From: an uncultured Bacteroidales bacterium
Lineage (GTDB): Bacteria; Bacteroidota; Bacteroidia; Bacteroidales; UBA3663
Assembly: GCA_937899265.1 (NCBI GenBank)
Contig: CALBPV010000121.1
Location: forward strand, 1 to 43,813
DNA: 43,813 nt
Direction: 5' to 3'
Below the pieces are notes generated by a model. It ran no database searches and had not been told where the DNA came from. It was given only the letters and a program-made list of their open reading frames with translations. A program made the position numbers and the translations under genes. Each line of letters opens with the position of its first letter. The first letter of the stretch is position 1. Shown piece after piece: positions 10,569 to 18,888 of the stretch.

Positions 10569-11524
10569 GTTTTTTGGCCGGTGAGTCGGAAATATTTGTC
10601 CAATACAAGGAGAGAAATCAAAGACTCGCGCCGCCGGTCACGGAACTGCTGCCACCACTCGTGGGCGTGCTGCACGATGGCTTCCGCCTCGGCGGGGTGA
10701 TGTTCGTAGTAGTCTATCTTTTCGAGCAGGTCGGAATAATCGTCACGCACCTCGACATAGTGATAGCCGGGCACAAGGCATCCCTCCATGAACCAAGTCT
10801 CATAGACAGGACGGGGCATGACAGCGACGGAGTTGCTCGACATAATCCACTTGAGACTCGTGGCCACATCGTTGCCCTCAACGGCCATGATGTAGCGATA
10901 GCGAAGCTGGTCGGCTATCGAGATTTTACCGCGCTGCCAGGCGGGGTTGGTGACACGCGGCGAGATGTCGTAGAGATCGAAGAGCGGATGGCCGAAGAAT
11001 TTCTCGAACAGAGCCAGTCGCTTGGGATTGTTGGTGGCCACACCGGCAAAGGCAATGCGACACTCCTTGTCGGCAAAACTGTGCGGGTCATCGATGTAGA
11101 GATAGTGACGGATACGGTTGAGTTTGAGCAGGACGGAACAGGCATTGTTCTCCCCTATCGGCCGGCTCTTGGTGAGCGTAGGCGACGAGAAGAGATTGGT
11201 GGTGTCGCCGCCCTGGATGCGGAAACGGAAAGTCTCCGGAAACCAGCGGAGATACTCATAGCTGTCGAAAAAATAGACCGAGGGATAGCGCCGACTCGTC
11301 TTGTAGGAATAGTCGGACAAGAGAGTCGAATCTGTAGGTAGTGTGCAGGGAACGGACAGTTTGTTGTAGTAGTTGACGCGCTCGAGGATTTCGTCCCAGT
11401 CATCGCGCTGACGGGCAGATTCCAAGACCCGCTCCAGGCGCTTGCGATAGAAGAGGGTCGGCACCTTGGTCATGAAGAAGCTCCTTATAAAATAGGGCAG
11501 TTTGGCGTTCCTTTGTTTCGGCAT
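10565..11524 (-). CDS. Glycosyltransferase family 90 (CAP10/LpsA-like) protein
   Basis: The 319-residue protein has the hallmarks of GT90, a family that includes fungal CAP10 xylosyltransferase, animal POGLUT1 and bacterial LPS-modifying enzymes. The diagnostic part is the C-terminal half: YRYIMAVEGNDVATSLKWIM, then SNSVAVMPRPVYETWFMEG and PGYHYVEVRDDYSDL, which form the nucleotide-sugar binding fold in this family. No signal peptide or membrane segment is evident, so it is likely cytoplasmic. It starts 12 nt after the upstream gene and overlaps the downstream GT87 gene by 4 nt. The context suggests it adds one sugar to a lipid-linked glycan. The sugar cannot be predicted. Confidence 0.85.
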   Translation of the reverse strand: MPKQRNAKLPYFIRSFFMTKVPTLFYRKRLERVLESARQRDDWDEILERVNYYNKLSVPCTLPTDSTLLSDYSYKTSRRYPSVYFFDSYEYLRWFPETFRFRIQGGDTTNLFSSPTLTKSRPIGENNACSVLLKLNRIRHYLYIDDPHSFADKECRIAFAGVATNNPKRLALFEKFFGHPLFDLYDISPRVTNPAWQRGKISIADQLRYRYIMAVEGNDVATSLKWIMSSNSVAVMPRPVYETWFMEGCLVPGYHYVEVRDDYSDLLEKIDYYEHHPAEAEAIVQHAHEWWQQFRDRRRESLISLLVLDKYFRLTGQKT

Positions 11525-11536
11525 GGGGATACGGGA

Positions 11537-12376
11537 TTATTTGCGCGACAGGAAAATCGCGGCCAAATCGAAGAGATTGACGATGTATTTGCCTACAACC
11601 TTGAGTTTGCGGGGCAGACGCCGAAGGAAGGGCGGTTTGTGCCAGTCAGCCAACATGCCGCGACGCGAGAAATCGACCTTGATGCCGTGCGCACGGAAGA
11701 GCGGAACAACGGTCTCCTTCCAACGTCCGTGTTCGATGCCTGTCCGAACGTAGTTGAAGAGGTCATACTCTCCGTGACGAGCCCAATCGTGGGCAACGCT
11801 GAGATAGGTGTGACCGTAGGCAGCAGAGCGACGTGTGGCCATGTATTCGAAGTTCCAGGCATCTTCACGGTCGCGCAGGATGGCGAGCAGTTCGTCCTTG
11901 CGCCAGAAAGCAGCCTGACAGCTCACACGGGAGTTCTGGAAGCGGTCCATCTCCCACAGCTTTTCGCCATAGGCAGAAGGATGGAAATGGTGGGCGTTCC
12001 AGTCGGTGACATGCAGACACTTGATTTCGGGATGTTCCTCCATGAGGGAGAGCAGACATTCGAGTTCGTCGTTGCGGACGGGTTCGGTGAGGAAATAATC
12101 CTCCTGTACGTAGAAGACCACATCCTGCGGAATGGCTTCGAGAGCCCAACGCACGCAGGTGCTCCACGTGGCACGTTTGTCACGGGGAAAGTTGTTGCGT
12201 TCGCACACCTTGAGGGGTGTGATGTCGAGGCCGGAGAACGAATAGTCACGATATTCGGTAAGGAGAAAGAGCCGGCCGCGACAGTCGGGCCAATAAGTCT
12301 TCCACAGTTGGAAGAAGGGGTCCCAACAGTCATCGTAATGATCGCACGAATTGACAAGAATGGCGTAGTCTAACAT
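11537..12376 (-). CDS. Probable glycosyltransferase of the surface-glycan operon
   Basis: I do not recognise the family with certainty. The frame is open further upstream, but that part overlaps the preceding gene. The ATG at 12376, giving MLDYAILVNSCDHYDDCW, lies 13 nt after the preceding stop and yields 279 residues. The N-terminus (beta strand, then a short loop) and the central acidic motif FYVQEDYFL, followed by a helix and CLHVTDW, resemble a GT-A fold with a D-x-D-like metal site. The C-terminus is basic and hydrophobic (RLPRKLKVVGKYIVNLF), possibly a membrane-surface helix. Its place between two glycosyltransferase genes supports a sugar-transfer role. That role is inference from fold-like features and context. 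Confidence 0.6.
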   Translation of the reverse strand: MLDYAILVNSCDHYDDCWDPFFQLWKTYWPDCRGRLFLLTEYRDYSFSGLDITPLKVCERNNFPRDKRATWSTCVRWALEAIPQDVVFYVQEDYFLTEPVRNDELECLLSLMEEHPEIKCLHVTDWNAHHFHPSAYGEKLWEMDRFQNSRVSCQAAFWRKDELLAILRDREDAWNFEYMATRRSAAYGHTYLSVAHDWARHGEYDLFNYVRTGIEHGRWKETVVPLFRAHGIKVDFSRRGMLADWHKPPFLRRLPRKLKVVGKYIVNLFDLAAIFLSRK

Positions 12377-12389
12377 AGCTTGGGAAATA

Positions 12390-14312
12390 TTACATGGCCA
12401 AACGCATACCGACGGTGCGTTCGCGTCGCCACGTGGTCTGAACATATCGGTTGGAGACACGCAAGTAGCGGGGTTCGTTCTCGAGGGAGCCTCCGCGCAC
12501 GATGCGCATCCGAAGACGGAAGGCACGCGTGAAGAAATCGGCACGGGGGGCGGAGTATTCGCTGAAGACCGTCTCACACCATTCCCAGACACTGCCGCTC
12601 ATGTCGTAAAGCCCCAGACTGTTGGGCTTACGGGAACGGACTTCGTTGTGCCAATCATCGATCCAGTCGTTGAGGCTCCAGCCCACCGAATCGACATCGT
12701 CGGAACCTGCATAAAGGAAGTGCTCTCCCCTGTTTCCGCCGCGTGCCGCATACTCCCATTCTTCCTCAGTGGGCAGACGGAACTGCGCGCCGGTGAGTTC
12801 GTTGAGGCGGGAAACAAACTCATGGGCATCGTCGAAGGAAATGGACTCGGCGGGCCAAAGGTCGTTCTTGTATTTGGAACGGTTCTTGCCCATGACAGCT
12901 TTCCACAACGCCTGACTCACCTCCGTCTCGGCCATATAGAAATCATCCACCCGGACGGCGTGTTGCGGAAATTCATCGGCATCTGCCAACGTATCGCCCG
13001 GAGCAGCTCCCATAAGGAAGGAACCGCCGACCACGGGCTTCATTGTGAAGGAAACTCCGTTGACGGTAAAAGTGCGGTCCTCCTGAGCCCAAAGGGAAGC
13101 AGGAAGCACAAGCATGAGCAACATCACCACAGCTACACGCCCAACGAGGGGACTGCCCGACGAAGGAGTTTGCGAATCACGGAATCCGGGACCCACTGCC
13201 CGCCAGAACATGACAGCCCAGGCAATGAACATACAATAGACATCGAGCCAGAAGGTGCGATGGACAAAGATATGTATCCACGCCGGACAAAGCACGTCGG
13301 TGGGGAGAATGCTGAAATTGACAAAGAGGAGCCAAAAGAGCACCCAGTCGAAGGCAGTGCGACGAGGCATCAGGAAAAAGGTCATCGCGTAAGGGGTGAG
13401 AGCGATGACATAGGTGTGGGTCTCGGGACTGTCGCTGAAGAGGATGATGAATCCCATGAGAACGGCCAGCATCAGAGTGCGGAACAGGAGACTGTTCCAA
13501 CGGCTGCGTCGCAGGAAGAAGAATCCGCAGATGAGGGCCACCGTGACGAGTTGGACGAGACGGTAGTTGGGCAAGAGAATCCACTTGACACCACGGGCGA
13601 AAAGAATGCCCACGAAGTCGGAGTCACTGTGATGGGATGCAATCATCTCGAATTGAGAAACGTAGAGATCCCACAGGCTGGGAAGCGCAGGATTGAGCGC
13701 GGGGAGCAAGAGGAAGCCCACGCCGCAGAGGGCTGCATATCCGAAATTGCGCCATACACGGGGATAACAGAACAGCAAAAGCAACTCGGCAGCGCCGTAG
13801 ATTTTGGTGGTGGCAGAAAGCATGATGAGCAAAACTGCCCAGAAGGGACGGTTACGTTCCAAGAGGTTGAAAGCCAGGATGGCCAGATAGCAGACCACCA
13901 GATTGTATTGATAGCAAAAAATGCTCTGCAACACCACCGAAAGGACAAAGAGGAATATCTTCAGCCTATGGGGGGCAAAGGCCGCAGGAAGCGTCCATAC
14001 AGCCAGAATAAAGAGGCCGTAGTTGAGAATGTTCCACACGAAAGGACCCAGCCACCAGGGCAGTGCAAAAATGGGCATGAAGAGGGTGCTGAAGACCGGC
14101 GTGTAGAGGAAATAGATGTAGTGGGTCTGGGCGTACTCCATCGTATAGGGAGACAGTCCGCTCCAGAACATCATGGTTGAATCGTAGTAGTCGAAATAGT
14201 TGGTATTCCGCCCTCGGGACACCTCGATGGCAGTGGCAGCTATCGTGACCAAAAGCCCCAATACCCACCAAAAGTGTGGATTGGAGAAAAAGGCTTTAAT
14301 CTTGGGATTCAT
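12390..14312 (-). CDS. GT87-type membrane glycosyltransferase fused to a FGE-sulfatase (SUMF1-like) domain
   Basis: One 640-residue frame holds two units. Residues 1 to about 375 form a polytopic GT87/DUF2029-like transferase, including FDYYDSTMMFWSGLSPY and LSATTKIYGAAELLLLF. After a short Ser/Pro linker comes a hydrophobic stretch with a signal-peptide look (about 389-409, MLLMLVLPASLWAQ). The rest (about 415-640) is a FGE-sulfatase domain: GGSFLMGA, YMAETEVSQALW, RLPTEEEWEYAARGG, LGLYDMSGSVWEWC and RIVRGGSL. The cysteines that catalyse formylglycine formation are absent: the region RYLRVSNRY through GMRLAM has none. The domain is therefore probably structural or binding. An internal ATG at 13124 could start a separate exported protein. 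The gene overlaps the GT2 gene upstream by 17 nt. Confidence 0.8.
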   Translation of the reverse strand: MNPKIKAFFSNPHFWWVLGLLVTIAATAIEVSRGRNTNYFDYYDSTMMFWSGLSPYTMEYAQTHYIYFLYTPVFSTLFMPIFALPWWLGPFVWNILNYGLFILAVWTLPAAFAPHRLKIFLFVLSVVLQSIFCYQYNLVVCYLAILAFNLLERNRPFWAVLLIMLSATTKIYGAAELLLLFCYPRVWRNFGYAALCGVGFLLLPALNPALPSLWDLYVSQFEMIASHHSDSDFVGILFARGVKWILLPNYRLVQLVTVALICGFFFLRRSRWNSLLFRTLMLAVLMGFIILFSDSPETHTYVIALTPYAMTFFLMPRRTAFDWVLFWLLFVNFSILPTDVLCPAWIHIFVHRTFWLDVYCMFIAWAVMFWRAVGPGFRDSQTPSSGSPLVGRVAVVMLLMLVLPASLWAQEDRTFTVNGVSFTMKPVVGGSFLMGAAPGDTLADADEFPQHAVRVDDFYMAETEVSQALWKAVMGKNRSKYKNDLWPAESISFDDAHEFVSRLNELTGAQFRLPTEEEWEYAARGGNRGEHFLYAGSDDVDSVGWSLNDWIDDWHNEVRSRKPNSLGLYDMSGSVWEWCETVFSEYSAPRADFFTRAFRLRMRIVRGGSLENEPRYLRVSNRYVQTTWRRERTVGMRLAM

Positions 14313-15234
14313 CGAAATTCAGTTTTTCGCTCACAATATAGGAAGGACGCCGTTTCACCTCGTCGAAAATATTGCCAATATAGACGGCAATGATGCCGAG
14401 CACGGAAATGATGATGCCGGCAATGAACCACATGGAAACGAAGGTGGTGACCCAGCCGCTGACATCGATGCCGGTGACGAGTGTCTTGACCACCAGAACG
14501 ATGGCCACAATGATGGCAATGAGGGTAATGAGGAATCCGAAATAGGCGATGAGGCGAAGAGACTTGGTGGAGAAAGCCACCGCTGTCTGTACTGCCAAAC
14601 CGATACGTTTACGCATCGTGTAGGACGATTCCTTGCCGTCGGTGCGCGCGTCGTGGGGCACTTCGACCTTGGCCGTACGGAAGCCCACCCATTTGTCCAT
14701 GAGGGGATAGTAGCGGCGATAGTCGCCCATGCTTGCCATGGCATCGACCACCTTGCGCGAGTAGATGGCAAACTCGGCTACCGACTCGTCCTGGCGGGTA
14801 TCGGTGAGATAGCCCATGAGACGGTTGAAGAGATGGGAACCTTCGGTCATGAAGAAATTGTCGGGACGCTCCTGACGGCTGGCAAAGACGATGTCATAGC
14901 CTTCCCTGATTTTGTGATAGAGGTCACGGAGGAACGAAGGCGGATTCTGCAAGTCACAGTCGAGCACAGCGACATACCGACCCGAAGCGCTGTCGAAACC
15001 GGCGTTGAGAGCATACTGCTGTCCGAAGTTGCGGCTCAGGAAAACGCCCTTCACACGCTTGTCGCCACGGCAGATGTCGGTAATGATTTCGCGGCTGTTG
15101 TCGGGACTGCAATCCTCGACGAGGATGATTTCGTAATCGGAAGTCAGTTGGCTGACCGATTCCTCGATTTGACGGACAAGTTCACGGAGCAATGTGGGCG
15201 CTCCATAGCAGGGACTGATGACTGAAAGTTCCAT
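14296..15234 (-). CDS. GT2 polyprenyl-phosphate glycosyltransferase (GtrB/ArnC/DPM1-like)
   Basis: Transfers a sugar from a nucleotide donor to undecaprenyl phosphate on the cytoplasmic face, supplying the lipid-linked sugar that GT87-type enzymes use. The 312-residue protein has a GT-A domain (VISPCYGAPTLLRELV, LVEDCSPDNS, LSRNFGQQYALNAGFD and the D-x-D at Asp92/Asp94 in VLDCDLQNPP). It ends with two membrane segments (about 228-249 and 262-287) and a basic tail, the layout of GtrB and ArnC. It starts 11 nt after wecE and overlaps the next gene by 17 nt. With two GT87-like enzymes downstream, it is the likely donor-making step for at least one of them. The sugar is not determinable. Confidence 0.88.
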   Translation of the reverse strand: MELSVISPCYGAPTLLRELVRQIEESVSQLTSDYEIILVEDCSPDNSREIITDICRGDKRVKGVFLSRNFGQQYALNAGFDSASGRYVAVLDCDLQNPPSFLRDLYHKIREGYDIVFASRQERPDNFFMTEGSHLFNRLMGYLTDTRQDESVAEFAIYSRKVVDAMASMGDYRRYYPLMDKWVGFRTAKVEVPHDARTDGKESSYTMRKRIGLAVQTAVAFSTKSLRLIAYFGFLITLIAIIVAIVLVVKTLVTGIDVSGWVTTFVSMWFIAGIIISVLGIIAVYIGNIFDEVKRRPSYIVSEKLNFDESQD

Positions 15235-15245
15235 TGGGAAACAGA

Positions 15246-16376
15246 TTAATTGTTATGTGCAAATTCGAGAATGAGCCGAGCCACCTTGCCGGCCTCTTCG
15301 TCGGTGAGTTCATAGTAGAGCGGCAGACGGACGAGACAGTCGCCATAGCGGTCGCAGTTGACCAGCGGAGCACCATGGAAACGGTCGGCATAATATTTGC
15401 TCGAATGGAGCGGGATGTAGTGGAAGGTGGATTGTACGCCGTTGTCCTTGAGATACTGCATGAGACGCGTGCGACAGTCCAGCGACTCACAGACGATGTA
15501 GTACATGTGGGCATTGTTGGTGGCATAGTCGGGCAAAACGGGCAGCGCCAGTTTGGCGGTATCGATGTGACCGCGCAGGACAGTGTCGTAGATTTCCCAA
15601 ATGTGTTTGCGCTTGGACTGGATGTCGTCCATCTGTTCGAGCTGAGCCCACAGGAAGGCTGCATTGAATTCGGAGGGCAGGAACGAAGAGCCGAGGTCGC
15701 ACCATCCGTATTTGTTGACCATTCCGCGATAGAACTCGGCGCGGTTGGTGCCTTTCTCCCAGATTATCTCGGAACGGCGTACAAACCTTTCGTCGTTGAC
15801 CACCAGCATACCGCCTTCGCCACAACTGATGTTTTTTGTCTCGTGGAACGAGAAAGCAGCCAGATGACCGATGCTTCCGAGGGGACGTCCCTTGTAGTAA
15901 GAGTCGATGGCATGGGCAGCATCCTCGACCACAAGGAGATTGTGCTTGCGAGACAACTCCATGATGGCATCCATGTCACAGGCCACACCGGCATAATGGA
16001 CAACGGCGATGACGCGTGTACGGGGTGTAATGAGCGGCTCGATGATTTCGGCCGTAACGTTGGGGGACTCGGCCGACGAATCGGCAAACACGACATTGGC
16101 CTTCTCGCGGAGAAAAGCCAAGGCCGTAGAGACGAATGTATAGGACGGGATGATGACCTCATCGCCAGGCTGCAGGTCACACAACATGGCGCACATCTCA
16201 AGGGCATCTGTGCCCGAGGTAGTGAGCAGACACTTGCGAAAGCCGTATTTCTGTTCGAAGAAAGCGTGGCATTTCTTGGTGAAATCGCCGTTGCCCGACA
16301 TCGTCATCGAGTGGCTCACTTCCTCCAAGTATTTGAGTTCACGACCGGAGCAATAGGGTTTGTTGAAAACAATCAT
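15246..16376 (-). CDS. wecE: dTDP-4-amino-4,6-dideoxygalactose transaminase
   Basis: PLP-dependent DegT/DnrJ/EryC1-family aminotransferase that converts dTDP-4-keto-6-deoxyglucose to dTDP-4-amino-4,6-dideoxygalactose (dTDP-Fuc4N), the donor used in enterobacterial common antigen. The 376 residues match WecE in length and sequence from end to end. Examples are FNKPYCSGRELKYLEE, PGDEVIIPSYTFVSTALAF, VHYAGVACDMDAIM, VVEDAAHAIDSYYKGR, FSFHETKN with the PLP lysine at about residue 181, and FHYIPLHSSKY. The substrate could come from rfbA and rfbB on the opposite strand about 6 kb away. It lies 43 nt after the LTA-synthase-like gene and 11 nt before the GT2 gene. The family call is very safe; the exact amino sugar is inferred from similarity. 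Confidence 0.9.
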   Translation of the reverse strand: MIVFNKPYCSGRELKYLEEVSHSMTMSGNGDFTKKCHAFFEQKYGFRKCLLTTSGTDALEMCAMLCDLQPGDEVIIPSYTFVSTALAFLREKANVVFADSSAESPNVTAEIIEPLITPRTRVIAVVHYAGVACDMDAIMELSRKHNLLVVEDAAHAIDSYYKGRPLGSIGHLAAFSFHETKNISCGEGGMLVVNDERFVRRSEIIWEKGTNRAEFYRGMVNKYGWCDLGSSFLPSEFNAAFLWAQLEQMDDIQSKRKHIWEIYDTVLRGHIDTAKLALPVLPDYATNNAHMYYIVCESLDCRTRLMQYLKDNGVQSTFHYIPLHSSKYYADRFHGAPLVNCDRYGDCLVRLPLYYELTDEEAGKVARLILEFAHNN

Positions 16377-16419
16377 AAAGAATAATATTTTGCAGAATTA
16401 TATTTGGCGGAAAAAAGAA

Positions 16420-18255
16420 TCAACGGCTGCTGAAGTCTTCGGCAACCATCTGGAGAACAGCCTTGCCCCGACGGATTCGTTCGTCAGAGGGCGATGGCAA
16501 TTCCGTCATGACGGCATCGGCATTGAAATCGTACATCGAGAAACCGGCTTCGTCCCACACACAGAAACCGTTGTTGAAATAGTGGACGGCCAAGGGGTTG
16601 CTGTAGGAATCGCTGAGCACATTGCGCGAGAACGCAAAACCTTCGTGAGACAATTCCATCTGGGCCAACAACGTTGCCGGGAGGTCGCTCTGGTTGCAAA
16701 TACGATTGACGACCCCGCTTGTACGAAGCGCTCCGCCGCACCAAATCCAGGGAATAAGACTGCTGGTCGGTCGGCTGCTTTGGAGGGCGATGTCATGGTC
16801 GGGCATGAAGATGAGAAGGGTGTTGTCCCACGCCGGACTTTGTCGGAGGCGGGTCACAAACTTGCCTATACACCAATCAAGGTAATAGAAGGAGTTCTTC
16901 ATGGCATCGTCGGGAATGTGATGAATCGGTACGTCCCAAGGCTCATGGCTGGAAAGCGTGAGCAGGGTCATGAACACGGGCCGGTCGCCTGCCGAGGCAT
17001 CGACAAAGAGGTCGAGGGTGCGTGAAAAGACGATACTGTCAGTGACTCCCCATTTGGAAGAACCCCGTTCGCGGTCACTGAAATCCTCCTGGGCTATGAT
17101 GTTTTCGTAGCCTGTAGAGAGCAGATAGCTGCGCATGTTGGTGAAGTTGGCATCACCGCCGTAGATGAACGTGGCCGAATAGCCGGCTTCCTCCTTGAGC
17201 GAACGGGCCAGCGAAGGCAGGCTGCAGCTCTTGCTGGGAACTTTCATGACACTCACCGTGGGGAACGATTCGTAGCCGCTGAGGGCACATACGACACCTC
17301 GGTCGGTACGGAAAGAATTGGCATAGCAACGGTCGAAGGCAACACCCTCGCGTGACAATGCCAACAGATTGGGCGTAGTGGTCGTATCTCCGCAAAGATA
17401 GGTAAACCTCCCGCCACAGCCTTCCATCAGAACGAGCAGAATATTGGGACGCCGGGTACGCAAAAGAGTATCGGAAAGAGCGGATGCAGCCCTCGGGAAA
17501 ATCTCTGTTCGGTAAGCTTCAAGCTCCTCCGGTTCACAGAAACGGTAGAGTTCTCCGGTCTCGTTGGCCTGCGCCACCTTCCCCACCGATGACAGGAAAG
17601 AGAAGACAGGATTGACAGCCGAATGGTTGAGAAACTGATTCTCGGAATAATAGACCTGCCCGATGTTGGTGGTGCTCACATCCAAACCGCCGCGAATGCC
17701 GATGACCATGAGCGGAAGAAGCGGAAGCAATAAGATGGTGGCAACAATGCGACGAATGATGCAGAGGCCGGGAAGAAGGCGCGGAGTGAGCCATACCAAA
17801 CCTTTGTAAATCGCAAAAGCCAGAAGAGCTGCGCCGGCAAGACGCAGCACAATATAAGCCGTGCTGACGCTGGCGAAAGCATTGCCGGTGGCATCGAGAT
17901 ACTGGAAAAAGGACGAATCCAGCTTGAAATGCCAGAACTCATAGAGCGCAGCGTCAGCCACGATGGCCAATGCCACAAGGACAGCTGTCAGGACATAATA
18001 GACTTTCAACCCGGTGCGAAGAACGTTCCATGCCCGCAGCCAGACGGATGCCAGAATGACCAGATAAGGGAGCGCTACGAAATAGAGCGACGTGGAGAAG
18101 TCCAGCGAGAATCCGTGGCGCACAATATCCCAAAAGTCGGCAATGCCGGTAGTCTCCGAACCTCCGTTATAGAGGAAGAAGACTACTTTCCCCAACAGGA
18201 AGACCAAGAGGAAAAACACAAGCAGCCGAATCAAGTATGCGAACCGATTTACCAT
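16420..18255 (-). CDS. LTA-synthase-like membrane sulfatase/phosphotransferase (Thr nucleophile)
   Basis: Alkaline-phosphatase-superfamily protein with five N-terminal membrane helices (about residues 7-28, 56-76, 84-104, 132-152, 166-187) and a large periplasmic catalytic domain, 611 residues in all. Members transfer phosphoglycerol or phosphoethanolamine from phospholipids to glycans or lipids. Visible active-site features are the metal-binding Glu at about 278 in LLVLMEGCGG, the nucleophile Thr at about 317 in SFRTDRGVV, and the metal-site PDHD at about 485-488. It is the first gene after the promoter at 18289-18320, so it leads the glycan operon. The likely role is to decorate the surface glycan made by the downstream enzymes. 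The transferred group cannot be deduced, and a phosphatase or sulfatase role is less likely. Confidence 0.85.
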   Translation of the reverse strand: MVNRFAYLIRLLVFFLLVFLLGKVVFFLYNGGSETTGIADFWDIVRHGFSLDFSTSLYFVALPYLVILASVWLRAWNVLRTGLKVYYVLTAVLVALAIVADAALYEFWHFKLDSSFFQYLDATGNAFASVSTAYIVLRLAGAALLAFAIYKGLVWLTPRLLPGLCIIRRIVATILLLPLLPLMVIGIRGGLDVSTTNIGQVYYSENQFLNHSAVNPVFSFLSSVGKVAQANETGELYRFCEPEELEAYRTEIFPRAASALSDTLLRTRRPNILLVLMEGCGGRFTYLCGDTTTTPNLLALSREGVAFDRCYANSFRTDRGVVCALSGYESFPTVSVMKVPSKSCSLPSLARSLKEEAGYSATFIYGGDANFTNMRSYLLSTGYENIIAQEDFSDRERGSSKWGVTDSIVFSRTLDLFVDASAGDRPVFMTLLTLSSHEPWDVPIHHIPDDAMKNSFYYLDWCIGKFVTRLRQSPAWDNTLLIFMPDHDIALQSSRPTSSLIPWIWCGGALRTSGVVNRICNQSDLPATLLAQMELSHEGFAFSRNVLSDSYSNPLAVHYFNNGFCVWDEAGFSMYDFNADAVMTELPSPSDERIRRGKAVLQMVAEDFSSR

Positions 18256-18288
18256 TCTTGTCTCTTACATTATTTATATATGTGGCTG

Positions 18289-18320
18289 CAAAGATAAGAA
18301 AAATTTTCAAAAACAGCAAA
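18289..18320 (-). promoter_or_regulatory. Bacteroidota-type promoter of the glycan operon
   Basis: On the minus strand TATCTTTG (18289-18296) fits the -7 consensus TAnnTTTG of the Bacteroidota primary sigma factor. TTTG (18317-18320) fits the -33 element, with a 20-nt spacer. It lies about 35 nt upstream of the LTA-synthase-like start codon and points into the seven-gene operon. It is divergent from the rpmE2 promoter; the roughly 90 bp between the two -33 elements (18321-18410) are AT-rich, and I see no gene or clear operator there. Confidence 0.8.
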
Positions 18321-18410
18321 TCCAAAGGGCCAAAAATGCCATCTTTAGGTTAAAAACGGACGCATAATGCGGAAAAGTTCACCTCAAGAATACATTTTTA
18401 TCCAAAAATA

Positions 18411-18442
18411 TTTGGCCGGAAGAAAACTTTTCATTATCTTTG
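18411..18442 (+). promoter_or_regulatory. Bacteroidota-type promoter of rpmE2
   Basis: TTTG at 18411-18414 and TATCTTTG at 18435-18442 are separated by exactly 20 nt and match the Bacteroidota -33/-7 consensus. Transcription would begin a few bases after 18445, leaving a leader of about 120 nt before rpmE2. Confidence 0.8.
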
Positions 18443-18445
18443 CAC

Positions 18446-18570
18446 CGCTTTTATGCAAAATATTAACCGCTTTGTCCCATTGAGAGCGTACAAGACCCAC
18501 GCAGGGCGTACCTTCCTGCTGAGCCGAAGCCGCTGGAAAGAGGGAAAAGCACAAAACCCAAAATAAACAA
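18446..18570 (+). other. rpmE2 5' leader, possible ribosomal-protein leader structure
   Basis: The leader is long for such a small gene and can fold. A GCAGG/CCTGC stem with a 9-nt loop sits around 18498-18516, within other G/C-rich complementary segments. Many ribosomal-protein operons, including those of L31 in other phyla, carry autoregulatory leaders, so feedback by L31 is possible. The same stretch holds an open frame of 37 basic codons (18453-18566) that ends 4 nt before the rpmE2 ATG. I cannot tell which, if either, is real. Confidence 0.35.
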
Positions 18571-18822
18571 ATGAAGAAAGGTATCCATCCCGAGAGCTAT
18601 CGTCCGGTAGCATTCAAGGACATGTCGAATGACGTAACGTTCATTTCGCGTTCGACCGTAGCAACCAAAGAGACCATCGAGATTGATGGCGAGACTTATC
18701 CTCTGGTAAAGCTCGAAATCACGAGCGCTTCTCACCCCTTCTACACCGGTAAGAGCAAACTCGTCGATACAGCCGGTCGCGTTGACAAGTTCCTCTCCCG
18801 CTACGGCAACCGCAAGAAGTAA
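18571..18822 (+). CDS. rpmE2: 50S ribosomal protein L31, type B
   Basis: Small ribosomal protein of 83 residues in the large subunit. It begins MKKGIHPESYRPVAFKDMS and contains FISRSTV and the typical SHPFYTGKSKLVDTAGRVDKF segment, ending in a basic tail. The zinc-binding cysteines of type A L31 are missing, which makes this the zinc-independent type B paralogue, standard in Bacteroidota. It has its own promoter and is closed by a strong intrinsic terminator 21 nt downstream, so it is mainly a monocistronic unit. Confidence 0.97.
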   Translation: MKKGIHPESYRPVAFKDMSNDVTFISRSTVATKETIEIDGETYPLVKLEITSASHPFYTGKSKLVDTAGRVDKFLSRYGNRKK

Positions 18823-18843
18823 GATATTCACTTCTCACCGCAC

Positions 18844-18875
18844 AAGGCTCTGCACACAAGCAGGGCCTTTCTTTT
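18844..18875 (+). terminator. Intrinsic terminator after rpmE2
   Basis: A ten-base-pair stem (AAGGCTCTGC at 18844-18853 with GCAGGGCCTT at 18860-18869, one G-T pair) has a 6-nt loop and is followed by TTCTTTT. It ends only about 14 nt before the ATG of the acyltransferase gene, so that gene depends on readthrough or an unseen promoter. Confidence 0.88.
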
Positions 18876-18888
18876 AAAAAACCTCATC

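Noticed and set aside
12377..12592. Upstream extension of the probable glycosyltransferase
   Set aside because: The extra 72 residues lie within the preceding gene and look like antisense-type low-complexity sequence; the protein fold begins at MLDYAIL.
12390..13080. Active formylglycine-generating enzyme
   Set aside because: The two catalytic cysteines expected in the last part of the domain are absent, so sulfatase activation is unlikely.
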